Shown one piece after another: positions 52,629 through 63,616 of a stretch of DNA of 64,000 nt. The position numbers and the translations under genes are program-made. Each line of letters opens with the position of its first letter. Positions within the stretch are counted from its first letter, which is position 1. The DNA lies in contig NZ_JBHUGH010000005.1 in the NCBI RefSeq assembly GCF_042681825.1, forward strand, positions 186,001 through 250,000. The letters are read 5' to 3'. The stretch comes from Halodurantibacterium flavum (GTDB lineage: Bacteria; Pseudomonadota; Alphaproteobacteria; Rhodobacterales; Rhodobacteraceae). The notes under the pieces are model-generated. The model saw only the letters and a list, made by a program, of their open reading frames with translations, was not told the origin of the DNA and searched no databases.

Positions 52629-53490
52629 GGACGACGGGCGCGGCTTTGGCGACTGGCTGACCGACCGGCTGTTTCGCGGCCTCATCTGGCTGGCGCTCCG
52701 CCTGCCTCCGGGGCCACGGGTGCGCGCCATGGGCTGGGCGGCCGAGCGGATCGTGGCGCCGGTCTCGGGCTATCTGCGGCGCGCGCGGGAAAACCTCGCC
52801 CTGATCTTTCCCGACATGCCCGAGGCGGAACGCGACCGGATCGCGCGCCGCGTGGCGAACAACACGGGCCGGATGCTGATCGAGAACTATGCCGCGGCCG
52901 ATCTGGTCGCCGCCGCCCGCGGCCATGTGCCGACCGGCCCGGGCTATGAGGCGCTCTGCAAGGCGCGGGAGGCGGGGCGCGCGGCAATCCTCGTCACCGG
53001 GCATTTCGGGAATTTCGGCTTTGCGCGCGCGGCCCTCACGGCGCAAGGGTTCGAGATCGCGGGCCTTTACCGGCCCATGCGCAACGTCTTTTTCAACGAA
53101 CACTACGTCGCGATGATGGAGGCCGTGGGCGGGCAGTCATTCCCGCAGGGGCGCAAGGGCACGGCGGGCTTTGCCCGGCATCTGCGCGATGGCGGTCAGG
53201 CGGTGCTGCTGGTCGATCAGCATATCGCGGGGGCGCCCTGGCTCGATTTCATGGGGCAGCCGGCGCGGACCGCCCTGTCCGCGGCAGAGCTTGCGCTGAA
53301 ATACGACGCGCTGCTGATCCCGTTTTATGCGACGCGGCAGCCTGACGGTCTGGGATTTGCCGTCGATATGGAACCGCCGATCCCCCACAGCGACCCGGTG
53401 ACGATGACGCAGGCGCTCAACGACAGCCTTGCCGCGCGGGTGCGCGCGATGCCCGACCAGTGGTTCTGGATTCACCGCCGCTGGAAGTGA
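52615..53490 (+). CDS. LpxL/HtrB-like lysophospholipid acyltransferase family protein
   Basis: A 291-residue member of the lipid A late-acyltransferase family with an N-terminal hydrophobic region and blocks NLALIFPDMPEAERDRIARRV, GLYRPMRN, FPQGRKGTAGFARHLRDGG (quoted in part), VDQHIAGAPWLDFMG and FWIHRRWK. The expected role is secondary acylation of lipid A. The catalytic H-x4-D/E motif reads GHFGNFG, with Gly in place of the acidic residue, a one-base difference from Asp (GGC for GAC). It may be inactive or use another residue. The ATG at 52615 is inside the end of the DMT gene. Confidence 0.85.
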   Translation: MARDKDDGRGFGDWLTDRLFRGLIWLALRLPPGPRVRAMGWAAERIVAPVSGYLRRARENLALIFPDMPEAERDRIARRVANNTGRMLIENYAAADLVAAARGHVPTGPGYEALCKAREAGRAAILVTGHFGNFGFARAALTAQGFEIAGLYRPMRNVFFNEHYVAMMEAVGGQSFPQGRKGTAGFARHLRDGGQAVLLVDQHIAGAPWLDFMGQPARTALSAAELALKYDALLIPFYATRQPDGLGFAVDMEPPIPHSDPVTMTQALNDSLAARVRAMPDQWFWIHRRWK

Positions 53491-53523
53491 CGGTCGCAGG
53501 AGGCCGCGCCAAGCCCCATACGC

Positions 53524-54246
53524 TCAGTCCGCGCGCGCCGCGCCCAGAACGGGGCCAAAGCCCGGCGCCTGCACGATCACCACGACGGGTTCCGCGCCCT
53601 GCGCGTCGGCGATCATCTCGAACGGTTCCTGCCCGTCCCAACGCGCGATGGTCTCCCAATAGGTGACGATGTTGTGGTAGGTGACGGTGCGGCCTGCATT
53701 CTCGCCCCGCTCGATCTTGACCGTTTCTTGCGGGCGATAGCGCACCAGATGGACCTGCGCCGCGCTCGGCAGGGCCGGTTCGGCGCTGAGATGGATGCGG
53801 ACGCGATCGCCTTCGGGCGCGAGCCGCACCTGAACCGGATTGACCCGCGCGCGGTGGCTGGTGATGAGATCGGCGACCATCATCGGGCGCACGCCCTCGA
53901 CCCTGTCGATCCCGCCCACGATCATCTGCGGCGTATAGATCGCACGTTCGCCCGCCGCGCGGGCATAGCCCTTTTGCCGGTCGGTAAAGGCGGGATCGGC
54001 GAATTCATCCGCCCAGCCGATATAGTCCCAGTAATCCACATGCAGCGCGAGCGGAATGATATCGGGCCGCGCCGCCAGACGCTCCATCAGCTCATCCGCC
54101 GGCGGGCAGGACGAACATCCCTGAGAGGTATAAAGCTCCACCACCACCGGGTTGGGGGCTGCGCCGGACTCCTGCGCCGATGCAAGGGGCGCGTGGGCCG
54201 CTGCCGCCAGCAGAAAACCCGCCGCGGTGCTGATGATCCGGCGCAT
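53524..54246 (-). CDS. DUF1223 thioredoxin-like exported protein
   Basis: A 240-residue protein with a signal peptide (FLLAAAAHAPLASA before QES). DUF1223 begins VVELYTSQGCSSCPPADELM near residue 34, with a Cys-x-x-Cys thioredoxin-like site. Further family blocks are ALHVDYWDYIGWADEFADPAF, here in part, and YTPQMIVGGIDRVEG. It probably acts in the periplasm in thiol chemistry; the reaction is unknown. It is convergent with the LpxL-like gene (33 bp) and diverges from acnA across 215 bp. Confidence 0.9.
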   Translation of the reverse strand: MRRIISTAAGFLLAAAAHAPLASAQESGAAPNPVVVELYTSQGCSSCPPADELMERLAARPDIIPLALHVDYWDYIGWADEFADPAFTDRQKGYARAAGERAIYTPQMIVGGIDRVEGVRPMMVADLITSHRARVNPVQVRLAPEGDRVRIHLSAEPALPSAAQVHLVRYRPQETVKIERGENAGRTVTYHNIVTYWETIARWDGQEPFEMIADAQGAEPVVVIVQAPGFGPVLGAARAD

Positions 54247-54461
54247 GAACGGCGCTCCCTTTGTTGTTGTAGGATGTTGGTAATCCTGCACCGGGGGCTT
54301 TGCCAATCAAGGTTTTGTTAGTGTTTCCCTTGGGCCACAGGGGCAAGCGCGAATTTCTGTGCACAATGGTATACAAATCGGGCGTGAACCCCTTGATCCG
54401 AACGCCGCGATGGGGCAAATGCAGTGCAGCAAGACCCCGGTCCATGCCAAGGGAGCCAACC

Positions 54462-57173
<2,712 letters not shown>

Positions 57174-57193
57174 CGCATCCGTCAGACAGGTTG

Positions 57194-57224
57194 AACCGCC
57201 GCGCCCACGGGTGCGGCGGTTTTT
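57194..57224 (+). terminator. Intrinsic terminator of acnA
   Basis: AACCGCCGC (57194-57202) pairs with GCGGCGGTT (57213-57221) and is followed by TTT. It sits 20 bases after the acnA stop. Confidence 0.9.
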
Positions 57225-57649
57225 CATGGGCCGACCGGCCCGAAGGATAGCGGCCTGGCGCCTTCCGGAGGCACAGTTGGCAGGTGAGCCGGGCCGAGGT
57301 CCGATCGAATTGCGCGGTCCGGCGGCGCCCTTCACCCATCGCGCCTTAAGCCGTCATGTCCATCCCGTCCGGCCCCTTCCCTCGCGAAAAACAACCCCGC
57401 CCGTCTGCCCGGGGGGCCGGTATGACACACCCGTCGAAAGCGGTTCCGCGCCGATGCATCGCAGACGGGACCAGTATGCGAGGCACGTGCTGCAATCCCC
57501 GGTTTCGTCCTTTTTCGAAATCGTCCCGAGCCGATGAAGAACCTTGATTTAAGGAATAAAGTGCTGTCACATCACCGTTACAAAACGAGAATAACAGCGG
57601 CGTGAGCACTCGCGAAGCAGCGACCTGCCAACCCCAGAGGGAGAGACGA
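57225..57649. other. 425-bp gap upstream of the ABC importer operon
   Basis: No gene is supported. The last ~110 bases are markedly AT-richer (from GAACCTTGATTTAAGG near 57539), as expected for the promoter of the binding-protein gene at 57650. No known operator was recognised. Confidence 0.5.
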
Positions 57650-58756
57650 ATGACCACCACCTTCCACCGCCTTGTCGGCGCTACGGCGGCCGCGCTCATG
57701 GCGACAACCTCCATCGTTTCGGCCCAGTCGATGGAAGAGCTGATCGAAGGCGCGCGCGCCGAGGGGATGCTGACCACCATCGCCCTGCCCCATGACTGGT
57801 GCGGCTACGGCGCTGTCATCCAGGGGTTCAAGGAAAAATACCCCTTCCTCACCATCAACGAGCTGAACCCCGATGCCGGTTCGGCAGATGAGCTCGAGGC
57901 GATCCGCGCCAACCGCAACAACACCGGCCCGCAGGCGCCCGACGTGATTGATGTGGGCTTTGCCTTTGGTCCCGCCGCGCAGGAAGAGGGCCTGATCCAG
58001 CCCTATCAGGTCGCGACCTGGGACACGATCCCGGATGCCGCCAAGGATGCCGAAGGCTACTGGTATGGCGACTATTACGGCGTGCTTTCCTTTGCCGTGA
58101 ACACCGACCTGGTGGACGAGATCCCGCAGGACTGGGAAGACCTGCTGAAGCCCGAATACGCGAACTCGGTCGCGCTGGCCGGCGATCCGCGCGCCTCGAA
58201 CCAGGCGATCCTTGCGGTTCAGGCCGCAGGCATCGCGCGCGGCGCCGAGCCTGGCGCCGCAGCCGGTCAAGCTGGTCTCGAATTCTTTGCCGAACTCAAC
58301 GCCGCAGGGAATTTCGTTCCGGTGATCGGCAAGGCGGGCACGCTGGCCCAGGGTGCGACGCCGATCGTGATCCAGTGGGATTATAACGCGCTTGCGAGCC
58401 GTGATACGCTGGCCGGCAACCCGCCGGTCGAGGTCGTCGTGCCCGCATCGGGCGTCGTGGCGGGCGTCTATGTGCAGGCGATCAGCGCCTATGCACCGCA
58501 TCCGAACGCGGCCAAGCTCTGGATGGAATACCTCTATTCCGACGAAGGTCAGCTGGGCTGGCTGGCCGGCTACTGCCATCCGATCCGCTTCAACGACATG
58601 GTGCAGAACGGCGTCGTGCCGAACGACCTGCTGGAAGCCCTGCCCCCGGCCGAGGCCTATGAGGCCGCCGTCTTCCCGACGCTGGAAGAGCAGGAAGCCG
58701 CGAAAGAGGTCATCACCGGCGGCTGGGATCAGGTCGTGGGCGCGAACGTCCAGTAA
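57650..58756 (+). CDS. ABC importer periplasmic binding protein
   Basis: A 368-residue extracellular solute-binding protein with a Sec signal (LVGATAAALMATTSIVSA before QSM). The fold is of the ferric-iron/polyamine/phosphonate type (SBP family 1/6), with IALPHDWCGYGAVIQGF near residue 42, VIDVGFAFGPAAQEEGLI near 100, VLSFAVNTDLV, and GVYVQAISAYAPHPNAAKLWMEYL near 280 (in part). It heads an operon with two permeases and an ATPase. Ferric iron, polyamine or aminoethylphosphonate are possible ligands; no Tyr pair typical of ferric-binding proteins was clearly seen. AGGGAGAG precedes the ATG at 57650. Confidence 0.9.
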   Translation: MTTTFHRLVGATAAALMATTSIVSAQSMEELIEGARAEGMLTTIALPHDWCGYGAVIQGFKEKYPFLTINELNPDAGSADELEAIRANRNNTGPQAPDVIDVGFAFGPAAQEEGLIQPYQVATWDTIPDAAKDAEGYWYGDYYGVLSFAVNTDLVDEIPQDWEDLLKPEYANSVALAGDPRASNQAILAVQAAGIARGAEPGAAAGQAGLEFFAELNAAGNFVPVIGKAGTLAQGATPIVIQWDYNALASRDTLAGNPPVEVVVPASGVVAGVYVQAISAYAPHPNAAKLWMEYLYSDEGQLGWLAGYCHPIRFNDMVQNGVVPNDLLEALPPAEAYEAAVFPTLEEQEAAKEVITGGWDQVVGANVQ

Positions 58757-58772
58757 CCTGATCTGACGATTG

Positions 58773-58802
58773 CCCGCCCCGCGCGCCTGCGGGGCGGGTT
58801 TT
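58773..58802 (+). terminator. Intrinsic terminator/attenuator inside the ABC operon
   Basis: A perfect 10-bp stem CCCGCCCCGC / GCGGGGCGGG with loop GCGCCT and TTTT lies between the binding-protein gene and the first permease gene. Such an element lets the binding protein be made in excess over the membrane parts. Confidence 0.88.
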
Positions 58803-58832
58803 GCGTTCAGCCAGACAACAACCGGAGGCCCG

Positions 58833-59705
58833 ATGGACGTTCCCGCCGCAAGACCGCGACGGCAGTTGCCGCTGCACTGGCTGGGCATCCTGCCCTTTGC
58901 CGCCTTCGCGATCCTCTTTCTGCTCTGGCCGACAGTCCACATCGTCGCGGGGGCCTTTCGCACGCCGCAGGGCGATTTCACCCTGCGCAATATCGCGAAC
59001 CTCTGGACACCCTCGATCATCGCCTCTTACTGGATCTCGATCCGGATCAGCTTTGCCTCGGCCTTCCTGGGTTGCGTGATCGGCTTTGCCATCGCGGCGG
59101 CGGTGACGCTGGGCGGGCTGCCGCGCTGGATCAGGGGGCCGCTCCTGACCTTTTCCGGAGTCGCCTCGAACTTTGCCGGGGTGCCGCTCGCCTTTGCGTT
59201 TCTGGCGACGCTGGGGCGACTGGGCCTTGTCACGATCCTGCTGCGCGACTGGTTCGGGATCAACATCTACGCGATGGGCTTCAACCTGCTCTCGTTCTTC
59301 GGGCTGACGCTCACCTACCTGTTCTTTCAGATCCCGCTGATGATCCTGATCGTGACCCCGGCGCTTGACGGGCTGAAACGCGAATGGCGCGAGGCCGCGT
59401 CGATCCTTGGGGCCAGCGGCGCGCAGTACTGGCGGATCGTCGCCTTCCCGATCCTGTGGCCCACGTTGCTGGGCACGTTTGCGCTGCTCTTTGCCAATGC
59501 GTTCGGGGCGGTCGCCACGGCCTTCGCGCTGACGGGCTCGTCGCTCTCGATCGTGCCGATCCTTCTCTTTGCGCAGATCAGGGGCGATGTGTTGCAGGAC
59601 CCGCACCTGGGCTATGCGCTGGCCTTCGGCATGATCGTCGTCACGGGCATCGCCAACCTTGTCTATGTCGTGCTGCGCGCCCGCAGCGAAAGGTGGATGC
59701 GATGA
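58833..59705 (+). CDS. ABC importer permease 1
   Basis: A 290-residue inner-membrane permease with six helices. The EAA loop that docks on the ATPase is seen as LKREWREAASILGASGAQYW near residue 180. The N-terminus is FAAFAILFLLWPTVHIVAGAF. It belongs to the type I importer permeases of the iron/polyamine/phosphonate group. AACCGGAGG lies 5 bases upstream. Its stop overlaps the next permease start by 4 bases. Confidence 0.92.
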   Translation: MDVPAARPRRQLPLHWLGILPFAAFAILFLLWPTVHIVAGAFRTPQGDFTLRNIANLWTPSIIASYWISIRISFASAFLGCVIGFAIAAAVTLGGLPRWIRGPLLTFSGVASNFAGVPLAFAFLATLGRLGLVTILLRDWFGINIYAMGFNLLSFFGLTLTYLFFQIPLMILIVTPALDGLKREWREAASILGASGAQYWRIVAFPILWPTLLGTFALLFANAFGAVATAFALTGSSLSIVPILLFAQIRGDVLQDPHLGYALAFGMIVVTGIANLVYVVLRARSERWMR

Positions 59706-60490
59706 ACGCGCAACGGATTGCCGCCTGGATCGCGCTCGCGTTCGGGCTGATCTATTTCTTCCTGCCGCTGATCGGCACCATCGAATTTTCCCTCCGGATG
59801 CGCCGGGGGGAATACAGCCTTGACGCCTATCGCGTGGTGCTGGGCGATCCGCGGTTCCAGCAGACCTTTACCTATTCCGTCGTCATGGCGCTTTGCACCA
59901 TCGTCGTGGGCGTCCTCTTGGTGGTGCCCACCGCGTATTGGGTGCGCCTGAAACTGCCGCGCCTGCGCCCGGTCGTGGAATTCATCACGCTGTTGCCGCT
60001 GGTCATTCCGCCCATCGTCATCGTCTTTGGCTATATCCGGATGTACAACACCTCGTCCCTGCTGCCGCTGACCGGGTCGGCCACGGGGACGAATTTCCTG
60101 CTGATGATGGGCTACGCGACGCTGGCGCTGCCCTACATGTACCGCGCGGTCGATACCGGGCTGCGCGCCATCGACATCCGCACTCTGACCGAGGCGGCGC
60201 AGAGCCTGGGCGCGGGTTGGGTCACGATCATGGCGCGGGTGATCCTGCCGAATGTGCTGGTCGCGGTGCTGTCGGGCGCTTTCCTGACCTTTGCCATCGT
60301 GATCGGGGAATTCGTGCTGGCGGCGCTGCTGAACCGTCCGGCCTTCGGCCCCTATCTGCAACTGATCGGCGCGAACCGCGCCTATGAGCCCGCGGCGCTG
60401 GCCGTGATCGCCTTTTCGATCACCTGGATCTGCATGGGGCTGATCCAGCTTGTCACACGCTTTACGAAACACACACAGGTCAGGCGCTGA
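59702..60490 (+). CDS. ABC importer permease 2
   Basis: A 262-residue permease with six helices and the EAA loop DIRTLTEAAQSLGAGWVTIM near residue 160. It starts QRIAAWIALAFGLIYFFLPL and ends with a Lys/Arg-rich tail. It overlaps permease 1 by 4 bases (ATGA) and is followed 3 bases later by the ATPase gene, so the three are one coupled unit forming a PotB/PotC-like heterodimer. Confidence 0.92.
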   Translation: MNAQRIAAWIALAFGLIYFFLPLIGTIEFSLRMRRGEYSLDAYRVVLGDPRFQQTFTYSVVMALCTIVVGVLLVVPTAYWVRLKLPRLRPVVEFITLLPLVIPPIVIVFGYIRMYNTSSLLPLTGSATGTNFLLMMGYATLALPYMYRAVDTGLRAIDIRTLTEAAQSLGAGWVTIMARVILPNVLVAVLSGAFLTFAIVIGEFVLAALLNRPAFGPYLQLIGANRAYEPAALAVIAFSITWICMGLIQLVTRFTKHTQVRR

Positions 60491-60493
60491 TCC

Positions 60494-61543
60494 ATGGGTT
60501 TTCTCGATATCTCCAACCTGCAAAAGAGCTTCGGCGCCACCCAGGTCGTGAAGGACTTCAACCTCAGCGTCGAGAAGGGAGAGTTCATCTCGTTCCTCGG
60601 CCCCTCGGGCTGCGGCAAGACGACGACGCTGCGGATGGTCGCGGGCTTTGAGGTGCCAAGCGCCGGCACGATCCGCATCGACGGGCGCGACGTGGTGCGC
60701 CTGCGGCCGAACCAGCGCAATATCGGCATGGTGTTTCAAAGCTACGCGCTGTTTCCCAACCTGACGGTGGCCGACAATGTGGGCTTTGGCCTGCGTGTCG
60801 CGGGCGTTCCCCGGACCGACCGGGCCGAGCGTGTGGCCGAGATGCTGGCGATCGTGGGTCTTGCCGACTTCGGCGCGCGCTATCCGTTCCAGCTTTCGGG
60901 CGGGCAGCAGCAGCGGGTGGCACTGGCCCGCGCGCTGGCGGTGCGTCCGCAGGTCCTGTTGCTGGATGAGCCGCTTTCGGCGCTGGATGCCAAGATCCGC
61001 GTGTCGCTGCGCGAGGAAATCCGCGCCATCCAGCGCAAGCTGGGGATCACCACGATCTATGTGACCCATGACCAGGAAGAGGCGCTGTCGATGTCCGACC
61101 GCATCGTGGTCATGAACAACGGCGTGGCCGATCAGGTCGGCGCCCCCTTCGACATCTATAACCGCCCCGCGACCCGCTTTGTCGCAAGCTTTGTCGGCAC
61201 GCTGAACCTTCTCGACGTGCGGGTGGTGGATGCGGGCGCGGGGACCGTCTCGCTGGGCGGGACGACGGTGCCGCTGGGCCGGCAGCTGCGCGGCGACAAG
61301 GTGACGCTGGCCCTGCGCCCCGAGGCGGTGGGCCTTGCCCCGAGCGACGGCCGGACGCTGGGCGTCGAGGGTCGCATCGCCGAGGTGCACTTCCTCGGCT
61401 CAGTCATCCGCATCCGCGTCCGGGTGGGCGACGCGCGGATCTCGCTCGACACGTTCAACTCGGCCGATCATCCGCCGCCGCAGGTGGGCGACCCGGCGAC
61501 GGTCTGGCTGAACCCGCGCGACCTGATGGTCTTGGCGGATTGA
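60494..61543 (+). CDS. ABC importer ATPase with TOBE domain
   Basis: A 349-residue nucleotide-binding protein. Walker A is FLGPSGCGKTTTLRM near residue 36, the Q-loop GMVFQSYALFPNLTV near 80, the signature LSGGQQQRVALARAL near 135, Walker B VLLLDEPLSALDAK and switch His in YVTHDQEEALSMSD. A C-terminal TOBE domain covers residues ~240-345 (LALRPEAVGL). It powers the importer of this operon; the family includes PotA, FbpC and PhnT-like proteins. The substrate is undefined. Confidence 0.95.
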   Translation: MGFLDISNLQKSFGATQVVKDFNLSVEKGEFISFLGPSGCGKTTTLRMVAGFEVPSAGTIRIDGRDVVRLRPNQRNIGMVFQSYALFPNLTVADNVGFGLRVAGVPRTDRAERVAEMLAIVGLADFGARYPFQLSGGQQQRVALARALAVRPQVLLLDEPLSALDAKIRVSLREEIRAIQRKLGITTIYVTHDQEEALSMSDRIVVMNNGVADQVGAPFDIYNRPATRFVASFVGTLNLLDVRVVDAGAGTVSLGGTTVPLGRQLRGDKVTLALRPEAVGLAPSDGRTLGVEGRIAEVHFLGSVIRIRVRVGDARISLDTFNSADHPPPQVGDPATVWLNPRDLMVLAD

Positions 61544-61655
61544 TGCCGGATTGATGCCGAAGGCGTGATCGCGGCGAGGGAACGGACGGGGCGTGGTTGA
61601 CACCGGGGCGTGGTCGCACCACCATCCGCCCTGCCCTAACCCTTTTCAGGTTTTC

Positions 61656-62300
61656 ATGAGTGCCTTCATAGACGCCTTCAAGCTCAGTTATTTCTCGGTC
61701 CCGAAAACTGCCTGCACAACGCTCAAGACCGCCTTTTTCGCGCTGGAAAACGGGCGTCCCTTTGCGGATTTCCGGTGCAGCGGCAAATGGTACTACATCC
61801 ATAATTTCTACCCGTCCTCCGGCTTCAAGGCGGCCCCGCACGACCGCATCGCCGACCACGCGCGCTTTGCCGTGGTGCGCGACCCGCTGGCGCGCGCCGT
61901 GTCCTGCTATCGCAACCGCGTGGTGCATTACCGCGAACTCGGCCCGGGCCGGATCAGCGATGAATTCGTCGAAAAGGGCGCCGTGCCGGACCCGAGCCTC
62001 GATTATTTCCTTCGCCGTCTTCAGCTTTACCGCGAGGCGTCGGTCTCGATCCGGCATCACACTGACCCGCTCACGTTCTTTCTCGGGACGGACCCGGCCT
62101 ATTTCGACACGATCTACGCGATGCGCGATATCGACAAATTCGCCGAGCGCGTCGCCCAGATCACCAAACGCACGATGGTGCTGGGGCGCGAGCAGACCGG
62201 CGGGCCGAACATCACCCCCGATCAGGTGAGCGATGAGGTAGCCGAGCGCGTGCGGGAATTCTACGCGCAGGATTATCAGGTCTTCGGCCGGTATCTTTGA
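61656..62300 (+). CDS. Sulfotransferase family 2-like protein
   Basis: A 214-residue P-loop protein of the sulfotransferase family 2 type. The 5'-phosphosulfate loop is YFSVPKTACTTLKTAFFALE near residue 11 and the 3'-phosphate site is FAVVRDPLARAVSCYRNRVV near 68. The acceptor is unknown; family members modify carbohydrate or other polar acceptors. It is the second protein of this superfamily in the window (other at 38171), but they differ in motif detail. It has its own upstream gap of 112 bp after the ABC ATPase. Confidence 0.87.
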   Translation: MSAFIDAFKLSYFSVPKTACTTLKTAFFALENGRPFADFRCSGKWYYIHNFYPSSGFKAAPHDRIADHARFAVVRDPLARAVSCYRNRVVHYRELGPGRISDEFVEKGAVPDPSLDYFLRRLQLYREASVSIRHHTDPLTFFLGTDPAYFDTIYAMRDIDKFAERVAQITKRTMVLGREQTGGPNITPDQVSDEVAERVREFYAQDYQVFGRYL

Positions 62301-62338
62301 CGGTATATCTTTGGCCTTGAAGGGGCCTCCCCCATAGG

Positions 62339-62362
62339 AAAAGGCCGGCGCAAGCGCCGGCC
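62339..62362 (-). terminator. Intrinsic terminator of the cyclophilin genes
   Basis: Read leftward, GGCCGGCGC (62362-62354) pairs with GCGCCGGCC (62351-62343) and is followed by TTTT (62342-62339), 22 bases after the stop at 62385. Confidence 0.88.
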
Positions 62363-62384
62363 CCTGTCGTCTCGATCAAAGGTC

Positions 62385-62996
62385 TTACCGCTCTACGGTC
62401 ACGCTGACCATCCGGTCGGGGTTTTCGACCGAGCCGCCGGCCCGCGCGTTGCCGCGCCGGATTGCGTCCACGACCTCCATCCCCTCGATCACCTGCCCGA
62501 CCACCGTGTATTCGCCGTTCAGATGCGGCGCGGGGGCGAACATGATGAAGAACTGGCTGTTGGCGCTGTTCGGGCTCATGGACCGGGCCATGCCGACGGT
62601 CCCGCGCTCGAACGGCACACGGGAAAATTCGGCCTGAAGGTCAGGCAGGTCGGACCCGCCCATGCCCGCCCGGGACAGATCGCCGCCCTGACGGCCAAAG
62701 GCCACATCGCCGGTCTGGGCCATGAAACCCTCGATCACCCGGTGAAACACCACATCGTCATAGGCGCCCTGTTCGGCAAGCGTGGTGATCCGCTCCACAT
62801 GGGCCGGGGCCAGATCGTCGCGCAGATCGATGACGATCCGGCCCGATGCCTCGCCCGCCACCTCGATCACGAGGTTCGGGCCCGGCCCGTCCTGAGCCTG
62901 TGCATCGGCCGGTCCGCCCGTCTGCAAAAGCGCAAAGCCACCGAGCACGGCAAGGCCGAGCCCGAACAGCCCGCCTGCGATCATCCGGTCACGCAT
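62385..62996 (-). CDS. Exported cyclophilin-type peptidyl-prolyl isomerase
   Basis: A 203-residue cyclophilin with an N-terminal membrane anchor or signal (GGLFGLGLAVLGGFALLQTGG). The isomerase domain has VVFHRVIEGFMAQTGDVAFG near residue 80, AEFSRVPFERGTVGMARS near 120 and NSANSQFFIMFAPAPHLNGEYTVVGQV near 142 (in part). It catalyses proline cis-trans change during folding in the periplasm. Its start overlaps the end of the cytoplasmic cyclophilin gene by 8 bases. Confidence 0.93.
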   Translation of the reverse strand: MRDRMIAGGLFGLGLAVLGGFALLQTGGPADAQAQDGPGPNLVIEVAGEASGRIVIDLRDDLAPAHVERITTLAEQGAYDDVVFHRVIEGFMAQTGDVAFGRQGGDLSRAGMGGSDLPDLQAEFSRVPFERGTVGMARSMSPNSANSQFFIMFAPAPHLNGEYTVVGQVIEGMEVVDAIRRGNARAGGSVENPDRMVSVTVER

Positions 62997-63495
62997 CGGC
63001 GGCCACCTTGACGCTGATCATCCGGTCGGGGTTCGCCGGCGGCTCGCCCCGGGTGATCTTGTCCACATGTTCCATCCCCGAAATCACGCGGCCATAGACG
63101 GTGTATTGCCCGTTCAGGAAATGGTTGTCCTTGAAGTTGATGAAGAACTGGCTGTTGGCCGAGTTCGGGTTCGACGAGCGCGCCGCGCCCAGCGTGCCCC
63201 GGTCATGCGGCAGGCGCGAGAATTCGGCCGGAAGGTCAGGCAGGTCGGACCCGCCGGTGCCCGCGCGGCGCAGATTGAAATCCTTTTCCGCGTTGCCGTT
63301 TTCCACATCGCCGGTCTGCGCCATGAAACCGTCGATCACCCGGTGAAAGACCACGTTGTCATAGGCGCCCGCGCGCGCAAGCTCCTTCATCCGCTCGGCA
63401 TGTTTCGGGGCGACATCGGTCAGAAGCTCGATGACGACCGGGCCGTCCTTGAGTTCGATGATGATCGTGTTTTCCGGATCGTTGATTTCGGCCAT
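62989..63495 (-). CDS. Cytoplasmic cyclophilin-type peptidyl-prolyl isomerase
   Basis: A 168-residue single-domain cyclophilin without signal. Motifs are VVFHRVIDGFMAQTGDVENG near residue 48, LPHDRGTLGAARSSNPNSAN near 97 and FFINFKDNHFLNGQYTVYGRV in part. It is closely similar to the downstream exported copy, so the pair probably arose by tandem duplication with one copy gaining an export signal. The start at 63495 is favoured by AAGGAAGGAC just upstream; ATG 63522 is an alternative. Confidence 0.93.
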   Translation of the reverse strand: MAEINDPENTIIIELKDGPVVIELLTDVAPKHAERMKELARAGAYDNVVFHRVIDGFMAQTGDVENGNAEKDFNLRRAGTGGSDLPDLPAEFSRLPHDRGTLGAARSSNPNSANSQFFINFKDNHFLNGQYTVYGRVISGMEHVDKITRGEPPANPDRMISVKVAADA

Positions 63496-63616
63496 GGCCT
63501 GTCCTTCCTTTGCGTTTGTCATAACCTAGACACAGGATGCGGCGAGGAAAAGGGTCGAGGCTTGACGATCCCGCGGGATTGCGGCGTGATACGCGCGCAC
63601 CCGCCGAAGGAGAGAC

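Noticed and set aside
54369..54376. GTATAC-containing element upstream of acnA as a GntR operator or -10 box
   Set aside because: No properly spaced -35 and no nearby GntR regulator; too weak to list as a site.
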